Position numbers and translations under genes: made by a program. Under the pieces are notes generated by a model. The model saw nothing but the letters and a program-made list of their open reading frames with translations, was not told the origin of the DNA and ran no database searches. From contig CP136068.1 of NCBI GenBank assembly GCA_032622095.1, positions 121,959,989-122,023,988 on the forward strand: DNA of 64,000 bases, read 5' to 3'. Positions 33,022 to 44,606 of the stretch are shown piece after piece. How positions within the stretch are numbered: position 1 is the stretch's first letter; each line of letters starts with the position of its first letter. This DNA is from Siphonodentalium dalli. Taxonomy: Eukaryota; Mollusca; Scaphopoda; Gadilida; Siphonodentaliidae.

Positions 33022-34082
33022 ACTATACATGGATGGTGTAGAAGTACCATATTTGAAGGATTTTATGTCAATAAACATGCTGCATATCTTCTGTGTGATG
33101 AGCCATATCCTACAGTTTCACATTTGTACATCAAAGATACATAATCCGAATTAACGCCCCTAAATTACTATTTCTTTGGCTTCGTGGTAAAAAATATTTG
33201 ATACGAGTCGAGGAACCCACATATGAAAGCTCAGAGTTGTCAGATATCGATTTTTGAAATCTGTTATTTTTCACCCCTGGAATATTTGGCGGCCTAGCAA
33301 ATATTCAACGAGCCGACCGACATTTCTATCGATACCAAATTGCATTGAACAAAATGTTGATATATAACATGTTTTGGATAATTTTATGTTACAGTTGACA
33401 GTGCTTAGCATTATTTTTTGGTATCGATTCTGATAACTAAAGCGTCTTTTGAAGAATTGTTGTTGTTGTTGGAATGTGATGATACTGTTGATACAGGGAC
33501 CATCAAATCGAATTGTGTACCTTTAACAACACCAGTAGTTAAAGATGGTCTAATAGTTTGTATAGTGAAAATGTGATTATATAATCCACACCTCAGTTTC
33601 CTTCAGAGGTTATCTCTTCTTTGAAAATGTGATTATAGAAACTTGAGTATTCACATTTTCACAATACAAACTTTATCTCTTCCAGGCCACAATTACAACA
33701 TCATATTTTTTATAAAAACATATTTCAAGACTATAAATAACACTTTCTGTGAATAAAATACTGACAAACTTAATATTGGATATATTATTTGTCTATAAAG
33801 GTGGGGCGTGTTCCATATCACTTTAATTGAAACAAGTTAATTAAATATCTTTTCTGATTTTATATTTTATTATTTATTTTCTAGGCACCATGTACCATTC
33901 ACTGTGACCAAGAAAAGTCCTTCTCTGTATTTGGAATTTGTGTGGCAATTGTGGCGATTTCCATAATGTGGGGAATCTTGAAATATCAGGGTGGGGGATG
34001 ATTATACATTGTAATCAAAGTATTTATATTTTATGGCCTAAATATCTCTATAAATGAAAAATGAACCATTCTAATGCATAGT
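33022..34082. other. Intronic sequence with one weak inverted repeat
   Basis: At 33551-33672 TTTGTATAGTGAAAATGTGA pairs with TATTCACATTTTCACAATAC. A 'GGCGTGTTCCATATCACTTTAA' tip at 33800-33828 resembles the end of family R. Confidence 0.45.
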
Positions 34083-34480
34083 TTAACCCTTTACCCAACA
34101 AACCGGCCAAAACCGGCCAAATAAAGCTTCAACAGCCTAAAATATCTTCGGTCTGTCTCAATAGAACCATACAAATAATGATATCATTGGAACCGGCTCC
34201 TTGACCACATTGTGATAGTTACAGTTAGCCCTGTGCCAATGCATTCTCTTATATATGCGAGTCGACCATAGGTCGCCTCGCATATATAAGAGAATGCATT
34301 GGCCTAAAAAAAAACTTTTTTAACACTTTTTACCATTTTTTCTTACATTCTTAAACAATTTTATAATTTTTAATGTGTTAAGCCAATGCATTCTCTTATA
34401 TATGCGAGGCGACCTATGGTCGACTCGCATATATAAGAGAATGCATTGGCACAGGGCCCTTCTGTTGGGTAAAGGGTTAA
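34083..34480 (+). mobile_element. Family B element (B5), complete
   Basis: TTAA at both ends. Hairpins at 34237-34306 and 34383-34455. Confidence 0.92.
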
Positions 34481-35110
34481 GAACTGAATGGGTGAATCCA
34501 TTCAGTAATAAAAGGGTTAAAGATGAGTGAATTTAATGTGTCCCACGTGGATAGTACACATTATAGGTGACATTCTGATCTCTTTAATATAGAGGCTCAG
34601 AATGTCTATTAATAGTTAGAGGTGAGTTAATCAATAGCAGTGTGTCCGTCAGTTAACTAGACCATGACGCCATTATCTGCTAGTTAACCGGAGTGCACTA
34701 AACACTGTGCAGTGTGTCAATACAGCACGCAACAAGCGATCATGACTATGCAGGTTTATCGCCTTCGATTATATTGCTCGGTACAGGAGCACCTTTGGCC
34801 ATGTTCCTATCAGACTACGCTATCCCCAATACTATTTACCTAATAAGGAAAAGCTGATATTGACTGTGCAGCAGTATCGCTCTAGATGGCAAGCATATAT
34901 CCTTATAAGGTACACTTTGTTACAGGGCGTTGGTCATAGCACTGGAGATACAATGTTAAGTATTATAATTAATGTCTGGGAGTAATCCCTGAATCTTACA
35001 GCACACAGCCTGCAGGGATTAATGAATCAGCTCCATACATGTTTACACTTTAAAACAGTAATATGCATGAGATACATGAATACAATTATATATAGTATAA
35101 ATTAATATAC

Positions 35111-35143
<33 letters not shown>

Positions 35144-35334
35144 AATTATAGTGATATCTTGCATGGTGGGCTATTTGTTGGACTACTTAATTCAGGATTT
35201 TTTACAAGAGTTAATAATATCAGTCATACCACTTGAACCCAGATGACATCCTATAGGATTAAGTATTATTGGGTGTGGGGTAAATTTTTTTTCTGGGGAT
35301 CTGTGTCCCACCACTGAGACTAAGAGGTGGTTTA
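34481..35334. other. Intronic sequence; (TA)n microsatellite
   Basis: TATATA run at 35101-35145. The rest is unrecognised. Confidence 0.5.
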
Positions 35335-35496
35335 CAGTAATGCCCTAAGTAATTGACTCCTTAAACACAGCAGAATTATGGGTAACTTTTCAGGATTTAG
35401 TCGGAAATATGGCTTGTTGCCATTCATCGGAAAGCTCTTGAAAAGTTACCCATAATTCTGCTGTGTTTAAGGAGTCAATTACTTAGGGCATTACTG
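35335..35496. mobile_element. Family P element (P14), centre deleted
   Basis: TA flanks and both tips intact. About 50 bp of the right arm beside the centre is missing. Confidence 0.88.
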
Positions 35497-35544
35497 TAGC
35501 TTGGCAAGCCCATGCTGACCACAGATGTTTGCTGTAGAAGCAGT

Positions 35545-36598
35545 CAGGCCTCAGCTTACCAGGCGAGTAGGGCGAAATAGTCGCCCTCGACGCATCGAAG
35601 TCGCCTTAGTGTCACGCCAGGGAGAAGTGAAGTCGCCTTCCGATTTCGGCGGGAGTCTCCCGATTTTGTGTCATTTCTCCAGTGCATACTCCCGATAGGG
35701 AAATGAAATCTCCCGATTCAAAAGATAAAACCCAAAATTAGCCTACGGCTGTAGCAAGCGATAAGCCATGCATGCTATATAGTGTTACAAATCAATTATG
35801 AATATATCGCCTGCGAGTCAAACAGGGACAAAATGTTGACACAAGGTCGACTCCTTTTGTTTAACAGCGTTGAGTAAGTAAATGCGGTCTTCAATGTCCA
35901 GACAAGGATTATAATATATCAAACAAAGAAGCCTTCCGTTTTGGCCATACTTAATAAAGTGTTGGTTTCTACTCGTCCCGACTGACTGCTTTAAAACCGC
36001 CGACTCAAATTATTATTATATTGCCGATTTAAACGTTTTGTTTGTTTTAGTTCCGTTTCCGTCTTTGTGGTATTCCGTGTTTTTACGCAATAACAGAACG
36101 CTAATCGAACGGGCCTCAAACATAATCGCCAACCACAAAACAACCCACTCCCTTTAAATTATCCGATGAATATATTTGGCGACAAAATTATCCGAGAGCA
36201 CCAGTTTATATACTATAGTGTGCAAATAAAGTTTTAAACGTTGTATTGCCTTGTTCGAAATAAAACGTGATCCATAACCGGAAAATCGTAATTTTATTCC
36301 CAATGATTCAGTGATTTTAGAGACACTCGGTAGTCGATGTCAAGGACTCAAGGCCGTTAATTGTGGCATGATATAAACAATCTATATTACATTTAAATAA
36401 AAAAAAAAAATTTCTATGATGTTTTTTTCGTTTGTTTAACCTATACATATTAAATAAATTATCAGATGAAATGATTCTCCAGTCTCTCACTTCTCCCTAT
36501 TTTCCCCTCACTTCTCCCTATTTTCCCCTCACTTCTCCCTATTTCTGCCAGAGGGAGAAGTCACTTCTCCCTATTCTCAACCTGCAAGCTGAGGCCTG
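35545..36598. mobile_element. Non-autonomous hAT-like element, 1054 bp
   Basis: Perfect 8-bp target duplication GAAGCAGT at 35537-35544 and 36599-36606. Tips are CAGGCCTCAGCTT and AAGCTGAGGCCTG. The left subterminal region has repeated (A)AGTCGCC and TCTCCCGATT motifs. The right has three tandem TCACTTCTCCCTATTTTCCC units (36484-36545), likely transposase-binding repeats. No transposase frame is visible. Confidence 0.9.
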
Positions 36599-36729
36599 GA
36601 AGCAGTAAATGGGTGACAGGATGACATCCAGGTATAAGGGTGGACAGAAAACCAACACAAACACATTTAAATGTGAAAAGCCAGAATGTATTTGTAAGAG
36701 GGATTGCAGTAATATTTCCATATATACTA

Positions 36730-36900
36730 TTAAACCCTTTCTATACTAAATACTCATTGATGAGTAGTTCCCTTACGAAATAATCAGGTAATAAGTTCAA
36801 CATATTATCAGAACATTACCCTTCAATAAATTGGGACTCCTTTGCACTTTTATTATCTGTCATCTTCTTATTTTTCCTGAAAACCCATTCAGAATAGACA
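36730..36900 (+). mobile_element. Family D remnant (D3)
   Basis: TTAAACCCTTTCTATACTAAATACTC, then AATCAGGTAATAAGTTCAAC and AGAACATTACC. The right end is unclear. Confidence 0.55.
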
Positions 36901-37038
36901 CGTTACTTTATGTAATTCGTTTATAGCACTGACGCCGTTTTCTGCGTATTTGGATATCGAATTTATGAAAATAACTTTTTTTTGCATTATTATCTGTTAT
37001 TCCTTTCTGAACACCTCAGTGGAATGCTTCACATGAAT

Positions 37039-37563
37039 TTAACCCTTTCAAGACAGGAGCTGCACTGGTGCAGCATTAAAGATCCTGTGCCAGTGCATTC
37101 TCTTATATATGCGAGTCCCATAGGGAGCCTAACATATATAAGAGAATGCACTAGCTTACAAGGTCAAGGTAAATATTGTTAGGCCAATGTATTCTCTTAT
37201 ATATGCAAGGCTCCCTATATGGGAGACTCGCATATATAAGAGCACAAGCCTTGAAATAGTGTGCCTGTCATTTGTAGAATGAGGTCCCCAGAGGGTGAAT
37301 TTAGTGATGCTACCCCGCACAGCGGGCTAGCATCACTAAATTCACCCTCTGGGAACCTCATTCTGCTGAGGCCTAAGCAGAATGAGGTTCCCAGAGGGTG
37401 AATTTAGTGATGCTAGCCCGCTGTACGGGGTAGCGTCACTAAATTCACCCTCTGGGGACCTCATTCTGCAAATGACAGGCACACTATTTCAAGGCTTGTA
37501 AGAGCATGCATTGGCACAGGGTTTTCGTAAAATTTCCGGAAGCTCCAGTCATGGAAGAGTTAA
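37039..37563 (+). mobile_element. Family A element split by H7
   Basis: TTAA at 37039-37042 and 37560-37563; left end CCCTTTCAAGACAGGAGC. The second hairpin is broken in its right arm by H7. Confidence 0.88.
37245..37498. mobile_element. Family H element (H7), complete, 254 bp
   Basis: Perfect 8-bp duplication TAAGAGCA at 37237-37244 and 37499-37506. Tips are CAAGCCTTGAAATAGTGTG and its inverse. The twin hairpins are nearly perfect, with spacer GCTGAGGCCTAAGC. It is inserted in a hairpin arm of family A. Confidence 0.95.
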
Positions 37564-38560
37564 CTCACCTTGGACAAACTTGTAACCTCCGGAGTTTGAA
37601 TTTGAATTAACTCCTCCGACGTTTGAATTTGAATTAACTGACATCCTCGTGATTTAAACTGAATAAATGTTCACCAAGTTAATACAGAGTGACAATTATC
37701 TTCATTCACTCAATTTAATGTTAAATCATAAATCGGATGCAATGGCCATTAAAGATCATCACTGTCTCAAACTTAAACAATATACAGTGAACAAAATCAT
37801 AAAGCAGTCAATTCAACATGCTACCATTGCTGGGATTTTTGCACCATATGACGTCAATTTTCTCCCCGCTTGCATAATTCCAATGGGCGTGGACTGTCGT
37901 TAGATCCTGTGGGAATATACTAGCTTCTCCGTCCTGCGATGCCATCGTCATGACAGGTGCATATGGAATGAGGATATACCCCTAGCCAGAAATCAGGCAT
38001 CACCTCAACATATCTGAGGTTTTCCGATCTTTTTTGCCTTTATACAGATCTACAGACTATTCTGCACTGACATACACTCATAATTCCATTTGTTTACATC
38101 CACTTTTCTGTATCAGTATTGTATTGATTATTCGCCTGCTAAGACTACTTATGGAACATTTATCCCAATCACCTTGGTGGGTACCCAGACACAGTTACCC
38201 AGATGTTTGTTGAAGACTTGAGATATGTCATGTTAATTAAAAAGACCAGGTCTTGACGAGGTCTTTCCACATAATAAAACCTGTGAGAGTGGGTCGCAAT
38301 TAAAGACGAGGTCTTCCCACAAAATAAAACCTGGGTCGCAATTAAAAATATTTCTATTTGCATTTGCCGTACCCATATTTTATTACCTGGTAGCCTGGTT
38401 GGTAGGATTTTTCTTATATTTTTGTTGGATGGTGTTTCTTAACTAAATACTCAATGACGAATAATGGCCTTAGGAAATGTTGAGATAATAAGTCGAACAA
38501 ACTGCCATTATATTATTTGTTTGTCTTTTGTCATCTACTTTTCACTCCTGAAATATCTCT
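37564..38560. other. Intronic sequence with a 48-bp tandem repeat
   Basis: GACGAGGTCTT.CCACA.AATAAAACCTG..GGGTCGCAATTAAA occurs twice at 38255-38345. TTTGAATTTGAATTAACT occurs twice at 37598-37638. No gene. Confidence 0.55.
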
Positions 38561-38640
38561 CTCAATGAGGTCCCCAGAGGGTGAATTTAGTGATGCATGC
38601 CAACTGTGAAAGATGAATAACAGACTATTCCATTGTATAA

Positions 38641-39116
38641 CTACCATATGAAGAAAGACTAAAGAAGCTAAATATACCAACACTTAACTACAGAAGAATA
38701 AGAGGAGATATGATAGAATGCTTCAAGATATTTAACACCTATGATCCGGAAGTGAATGACATATTAAGAAGAAGCACCGAACTCAGAACCAGAGGACATA
38801 ATTATAAATTATTTCTGGAAGGAGCAAACAGGGATGTGAGGAAATACTCATTCAGCCTAAGAGTGGTGGAGCCATGGAATCATCTAACAGAAAAAGTCGT
38901 CTATGCAGAAGACATGAATTCATTCAAAAACAATCTCGATTACCATTGGCAGGACCAAGAAATTAAATTAAATTTCAAGGCTGAGTTGAGGCTGACAGAC
39001 CCTGATACGATCAGTCAAACAAAAAACAAAAATTCAGGAGAGTTCGGAGAAATAGAAGATGAAGAATCAGAGGTGGATATAGTGGCATCTATAGAAGCCA
39101 GCGTCCACTAACAACA
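38641..39116 (+). pseudogene. CR1/Jockey-type non-LTR retrotransposon, 3' end of ORF2
   Basis: From LPYEERLKKLNIPTLNYRR (38641) the frame runs through RGDMIECFKIFNTYD, TRGHNYKL, DVRKYSFSLRVVEPWN.L and FKNNLDYHW to a stop at 39109. This is the typical C-terminal tail of CR1/Jockey-clade reverse transcriptase proteins. It is 5'-truncated, abuts a scrap of H hairpin (38563-38600), and is followed by a heptamer tail. Confidence 0.85.
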
Positions 39117-39192
39117 TAAGGTTACATAAGGTATAAGGTATAAGGTATAAGATATAAGGTATAAGGTATAAGGTATAAGGTATAAGGTATAC
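39117..39192 (+). repeat. (GGTATAA)n heptamer tail
   Basis: About nine ATAAGGT units directly after the retrotransposon stop, as expected for a microsatellite-type 3' end of a CR1-like element. Confidence 0.85.
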
Positions 39193-39219
39193 TTTTCTAA
39201 CAGAATGGGAGTATCCATT

Positions 39220-39316
39220 CCGGCCTCAAAATAAGGTGCTGGACATTTGCAGAATGATGTATTGACACTAATTTCACCCTCTGGGGACCTCATTCTGTAT
39301 ATTTTGAGGCCTGATC
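39220..39316. mobile_element. Single-hairpin relative of family H (H9)
   Basis: Tips TCCGGCCTCAAAATA and TATTTTGAGGCCTGAT, one damaged hairpin with CATTTGCAGAATGA and CCTCTGGGGACCTCATTCTG. Confidence 0.65.
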
Positions 39317-39353
39317 CATTCAGTAAAGTAAGGGTTTATATCAAATATATATA

Positions 39354-39566
39354 CAGTAATGCCCTAAGTAATCGACTCCTTAAACACAGCAGAATTATGG
39401 GTAACTTTTCAGGATTTAGTCGGAAATATGGCTTGTTGCCATTCATCGGAAAGCTCTCCCCGAGAGCTTTCCGATGAATGGCAACAAGCCATATTTCCGA
39501 CTAAATCCTGAAAAGTTACCCATAATTCTGCTGTGTTTAAGGAGTCGATTACTTAGGGCATTACTG
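39354..39566. mobile_element. Family P element (P15), complete
   Basis: Near-perfect palindrome with TA flanks. It carries CTCCTTAAACACAGCAG, the exact uninterrupted form of the B6 insertion site. Confidence 0.92.
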
Positions 39567-40058
39567 TAGGTCATCTCAGAGAATCGCCAGCAGAGGTGAT
39601 ATATTTAAAAGTTTTAAAGGCCCACTAAATGTTTTAGACCCCAACGGTTATGTCTATACAGAGTCAGTGTTATCGACAATTGTTGGCACGATATAAGACC
39701 AAAAATATATATATTACACTAGGATACAGATCAGCTGTGGCCTAGGATTTTCCACCAAGTGATAGATATTCTCAGATTCACCCCCCAAGACTCCCCCTTA
39801 TTTATCCAAAACGCCTCAAAATGGAGAACTAGGAGATACATGCAGTTATTCACCCTAGCATTGAAAATAATAGACTGGCAGAACAGACTCGATCAAAATT
39901 AAGCAGAGAACCACTCACTCAGAACACATGTCAGTACCTCGAAAAAATAATTTTCAGTTTATTCGACAGGAAAGTTGATAATACAATCCTTTGAAGCTTC
40001 CTCTTTCAAATGGTATATAAAGTGGAATATGTTGTATATAATTTGATCTGGTTGGCTT
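39567..40058. other. Intronic sequence without recognised feature
   Basis: Nothing identified. Confidence 0.4.
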
Positions 40059-40317
40059 TTAACCCTTTTATGATGGGAGCTGGTGCAGTATTAAAGACCC
40101 TGTGCCAGTGTATTCTCTTATATATGCGAGTCTCCCATAGGAAAGCCTCGCATATGTAAGACTGCACTGGCTTACAAGATCAAGGTAAATATTGTTAGAA
40201 CAATGCATTCTCTTATATTAGTATATGCGAGGCTCTCTATGGATACTTATACCAGAGAATCCATTGGCACAGGGTTTTCACAAAAAATTCAGGAAGCTCC
40301 AGTCATGTAAGGGTTAA
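40059..40317 (+). mobile_element. Family A element
   Basis: TTAA ends with CCCTTTTATGATGGGAGC and CATGTAAGGG. Both hairpins (about 40105-40165 and 40190-40270) carry mutations in the right arms. Confidence 0.85.
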
Positions 40318-40731
40318 TATGTTACTTTACATTGTAGGCTACATACATAGCCCTGGAAATTAACTACGGCAAAAGGCGATGTCATAGAAAAAGCGGTAAA
40401 AGCAATTCTAAAGCAATGCAATGAAAAATATCAATATCCAGTCAAGAAAGCACTAAAGACATATTATGTACTTGTTCGGGTGCGTGAAAATAATAAGTTA
40501 GTATGCAGGCGCTATGGTGGAATGTAGCATGCTACTAACATTGCCGAAAATTTTAAGCAAATCGGCCATACCACTCCATAGAAAACATCGTCAATACTAT
40601 GCTCAATTGTAAATATTTACTACTCGATTCGGGACACATATATCGGCGATAAACTAATGAAAACGATTTCGCTATTGATTAATCACTGCATTTAATTGAT
40701 AATATAAGAATGTCGTGTTTGTGTTGTGAAT

Positions 40732-41673
40732 TTTGATACACTATTTGTAAAAAATACTACTTTGAACAAGATTATTCTCCATTTCTGTTTGATCACCATA
40801 CCGGAGTGTTTAACCCTTTGAGTGCCAGGTCCGATTTTTGTATCAACTCATATACCCTGTGCCAATGCATTCTCTTATATATGCGAGTCGACCATAGGTC
40901 GCCTCGCATATATAAGAGAATGCATTGGCCTAATAATTTTTCATCATTTGTTATTATTTTTTACAATTTTTTACAATTTTAATAATTTTTTCTTATATTC
41001 TTTAACTCTTTCAGTATTTTGTAGGTTTAGTGCCAGGGAATCTTACGTTTTTCATGGGCATCAAAATTATTACTATGAATACTTGGTGATAGTTTTGAGT
41101 TATAACATGCCCCTAAGGTTTTATCCAATTTGTTTTTAAATTCACTATAGCATGCTTAAGCATACCCAAAAAAAATTCAACCCAAAAAATCTAAAAAAAA
41201 AATTTGATACACTATTTGTAAAAAATACTACTTTGAACAAGATTATTCTCCATTTCTGTTTGATCACCATACCGGAGTGTTTAACCCTTTGAGTGCCAGG
41301 TCCGATTTTTGTATCAACTCATATACCCTGTGCCAATGCATTCTCTTATATATGCGAGTCGACCATAGGTCGCCTCGCATATATAAGAGAATGCATTGGC
41401 CTAACAATTTTTCATCATTTGTTATTATTTTTTACAATTTTTTACAATTTTAATAATTTTTTCTTATATTCTTTAACTCTTTCAGTATTTTGTAGGTTTA
41501 GTGCCAGGGAATCTTACGTTTTTCATGGGCATCAAAATTATTACTATGAATACTTGGTGATAGTTTTGAGTTATAACATGCCCCTAAGGTTTTATCCAAT
41601 TTGTTTTTAAATTCACTATAGCATACTTAAGCATACCCAAAAAAAATTCAACCCAAAAAATCTAAAAAAAACA
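40732..41673 (+). repeat. 471-bp direct tandem duplication
   Basis: TTTGATACACTATTTGTAAA starts copies at 40732 and 41203. Each copy contains the end of R3 and most of C3. The copies differ at only a few bases, so the event is recent. Confidence 0.92.
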
Positions 41674-41711
41674 AAAAAACAAAGATCGGCCCCTGGCACT
41701 GAAAGGGTTAA
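40810..41711 (+). mobile_element. Family C element (C3) with internal 471-bp tandem duplication
   Basis: Left TTAA/CCCTTTGAGTGCCAGGTCC; right GGCCCCTGGCACTGAAAGGG/TTAA. The hairpin module plus half spacer occurs twice (40862-40935 and 41333-41402) because of the duplication. Confidence 0.85.
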
Positions 41712-42160
41712 AACATCACTTTAAGTCTTTACCACTCCTAATTTGATTTGATTACACACCAGAATTATCAGTAAATTATAAGTCTATGAAGTTATTAACA
41801 TGATCCTGATATCAAAATAATCAGGGAACAAGAGTCATAATTCTGGTGAAGGAATGGACCGACCCCAAATTTGAACTTCCAATGTAACCTATATTTTCAA
41901 GTTACTAATAGATATATCAAATTTGAAAACAATGAGATAATTAAAACTAAAGTTATCATCTGGAAACCAAAATAGTCTGCACATTCTAAGTTGACAAAGG
42001 CCATAACTCAGGTAAAAATGGGTAGACTTCACCAATATTTGAACTTGACCTGTGCCCCTAACCAATAAGCTCACAAACCAAATATTGTTTAATTTCTTTA
42101 ATTATAACTGAAGATATCATCCGGAAACCATCTGGGGGACGCACGGACGGATAGACAACA
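41712..42160 (+). repeat. GGGCCATAACTCTG-family repeat with uninterrupted H1 site
   Basis: Contains AAAGGCCATAACTCAGG and ATATCATCCGGAAACCATC, then a GGACGCACGGACGGATAG tail. Confidence 0.7.
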
Positions 42161-42270
42161 ATAGTACAGGGTGGTTGTGATCGATTGCTGACCTGATGGA
42201 TACCAGAGTAGAAACCATAATTTCATACTCAATAATATAGTACCCAAGATATATGCAAATAGTGTGTCTG

Positions 42271-42735
42271 CAAGCCTTGAAATAGTGTGTCTGTCATTTG
42301 CAGAATGAGGTTCCCAGAGGGTGAATTTAGTGATGCTACCCCGCATAGCGGGCTAGCATCACCAAATTCACCCTCTGGGAACCTCATTCTGCTGAGGTGT
42401 AAGCAAAATGAGGTCCCCAGAGGGTGAATTTAGTGATGCTATTCCTATCCTGCACAGTGGGCTAGCATCACCAAATTCATCCTCTGAGGATCTCCTTCTG
42501 CTGAGGTCTCATCTACTGGGAATTATCTACAGTAATGCCCTAAACTTATGGCATTACTGTATAGTCTCATAATAAGCTTGTTTTAGTTTACCCTTCTGTT
42601 CAGTTTCAATATCCCTAAATTTGCAGTTGATGCCTAAACAGAATGAGGTCCCCATAGGGTTAATTTGGTGATGCTAGCCTGCTGTTCAGGATAGCATCAC
42701 TAAATTCACCCTCTGGTGACATGATTCTGCAAATG
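42271..42735. mobile_element. Family H element, long form (H10) with P relic in spacer
   Basis: Tip CAAGCCTTGAAATAG. There are three hairpin-like blocks: 42300-42395, 42408-42500 and a decayed one at 42640-42730. A 30-bp P relic is at 42530-42559. Confidence 0.7.
42530..42559. mobile_element. Family P relic (P16), tips only
   Basis: CAGTAATGCCCTAA joined almost directly to TATGGCATTACTG with TA on both sides. About 183 bp of the palindrome is gone. Confidence 0.85.
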
Positions 42736-42939
42736 TCTGAAACAGTAGATAGAATAGATAGAAAATGCATACACTGCAATGTAATGGAAGATGAAGAGCA
42801 CTTCATTTTGTACTGCAAAAAATATGACAGGCAAAGAAAATCCTTATTACGGAAACTTAAAATAGACATTAGCATAGATTTTCTTAAAATACTACTCAAT
42901 CCAAAAACTGCTAAAGCTTCAAAGGCAATATGTAACTAG
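42733..42939 (+). pseudogene. Non-LTR retrotransposon zinc-knuckle fragment
   Basis: The frame encodes RKCIHCNVMEDEEHFILYC, the C-x2-C...H-x4-C knuckle found at the C-terminus of many CR1/Jockey/L1-type ORF2 proteins, followed by a basic tail and a stop at 42937. It is truncated at the junction with H10. Confidence 0.75.
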
Positions 42940-43760
42940 AGGTGTGACTGTCCCGATGGAACTAAGGATAACCCCTGTGTTTTTAAAACACTAAGGCCAA
43001 ACAAAAAAAGATATTTGATTCTCAGGTAATTTTTTTTTTTTAAATCAATGAGAGAGCGAGGGTTTTATTTTTATTTTTTATTATTTTCTGACCATAGATT
43101 GGCATAGTAAGCATGGGTTATTATACCTTCCCAGGTCCAGAAAAATGTAGGGAGAACTTTTTATGCATATAAACTTATTTAATCAGATATAACGAATGAC
43201 AGATTATGACATGGTACTAAATATCTGTGCCATAAGTTTTAAAACAATTGACCTAAAAATGTAGGAATAAAAGTTCGGACAGAATTATACATGTTTTGCG
43301 AAAAAATTTGAAGTTGAAAAAGGGGGATAAATCCACAAAAAAAAGTCTGATAGATGTCATAACGCAGGTGCACAGGTTACATTGGTGGTTGATGTCTGTG
43401 TCACGTTTCATCGAAAATGATTAAAAATGACTGAGAAAAACTCCGGACAAATTAGTGCCTACAAATGACGGATGGACTGACGGATGAGCTGATTCCAGTA
43501 TACCACCACCCCCCCACAACTTTGTTGCTGAGAGTATAACTATATTAAGACCTGTTCGAGTGTGGAGAACAATTCATATGCTGGACCCAAAGATGCTTAA
43601 TTACTAGCCTCCTAAAGAACGAGAAGCCATAATATACAAGTACATACTACAATTAACTCTTATTGTACAGTGTAGTATTAGACTGTATATGTCTCTTAAT
43701 CCCATCCATATTGTATTGTATTGTCAAAATTATTTATGTCACTTTTGTAGCAGACATCAT
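42940..43760. other. Intronic sequence without recognised feature
   Basis: Decayed 'TGACGGATGGACTGACGGATG' debris at 43468-43488. No gene. Confidence 0.4.
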
Positions 43761-43784
43761 ATTCTCTAGGATTTGCTAAGTAAC

Positions 43785-43882
43785 GGTTAGAGCACAAGAA
43801 TAGTTCTTTACCAGAATCAATCGAGTCGAAGACGAGATTTATTCTGGTAAAGAACTATTCACGTGCTCTGACCGACTTAGAG
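43785..43882. repeat. Perfect-stem hairpin, about 95 bp
   Basis: AGAGCAC.AGAATAGTTCTTTACCAG pairs with CTGGTAAAGAACTATTC.CGTGCTCT around the loop TCGAGTCGAAGACGAG. Confidence 0.8.
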
Positions 43883-44606
43883 CACAATTGACCCCACATA
43901 ATGCAATTAACTGGAAATGCGCCGTTGATGTTCGTGTTCACCACGACGCGAAATCCGTGCGCTGGCCGAGATTCAACACAATAGCCTGTTAGCCACGCCT
44001 AACAATCCGATTAACCATGCAATGATCGCCGTTGAATGTGAATATATGTCCGAAACGACACGGTCTGGTCATATGCACGTGATTAACGGGTGACCCGTTT
44101 TCACAAACCAAGTCACTCGCAGATGTGTTTGGAACATTGCATAAGTGGATCATGAATTCCGAAGTAGTCTGTCTGCCAGAATGATAAGGAATTTGGACAT
44201 GTAACCAACAACCAACTTACTCATTATTATGTGACAAACGTGTCGACTTTACAAGAAAAATGTTTCGAAATTACTACTAATAGTCCATTGGTTCCTCCAA
44301 ATTCTCCAGATACAAGTTTTGTTGTTAGTTATATCCGATATGCATAGCGCTATATCGTGAAGTGGTGATTCTGTTCGATTATTGGATATATATCACTATT
44401 TAGTGGTTCTAAATGTAAATGTTAATTCGTTTAGTTTCATCGTTGGATTAGTGGTCCTGAGTAACTGTGAATATTTTCGGAACTGGATTAGTTTTGTGCG
44501 ATAATTATAATAAATGTAATTATTTTACTAGTTTATAAATAATTCAACCAATGCATGTGTTACTATTGCCACCGCCTTCTGTTAGCCCTGTTGATGTAGA
44601 TATATT
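43883..44606. other. Intronic sequence without recognised feature
   Basis: Richer in CpG (44000-44110) than its surroundings. No exon found. Confidence 0.4.

Larger units (their letters stand above)
40449..41725 (+). mobile_element. Family R element (R3), interrupted by C3
   Basis: The left part (TAAAGACATATTATGTACTTG ... ACCGGAGTGTTTAA) and the tail (AACATCACTTTAAG after 41711) flank C3. The uninterrupted ACATATTATGTACTTG here is the empty site for P17. Confidence 0.75.
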
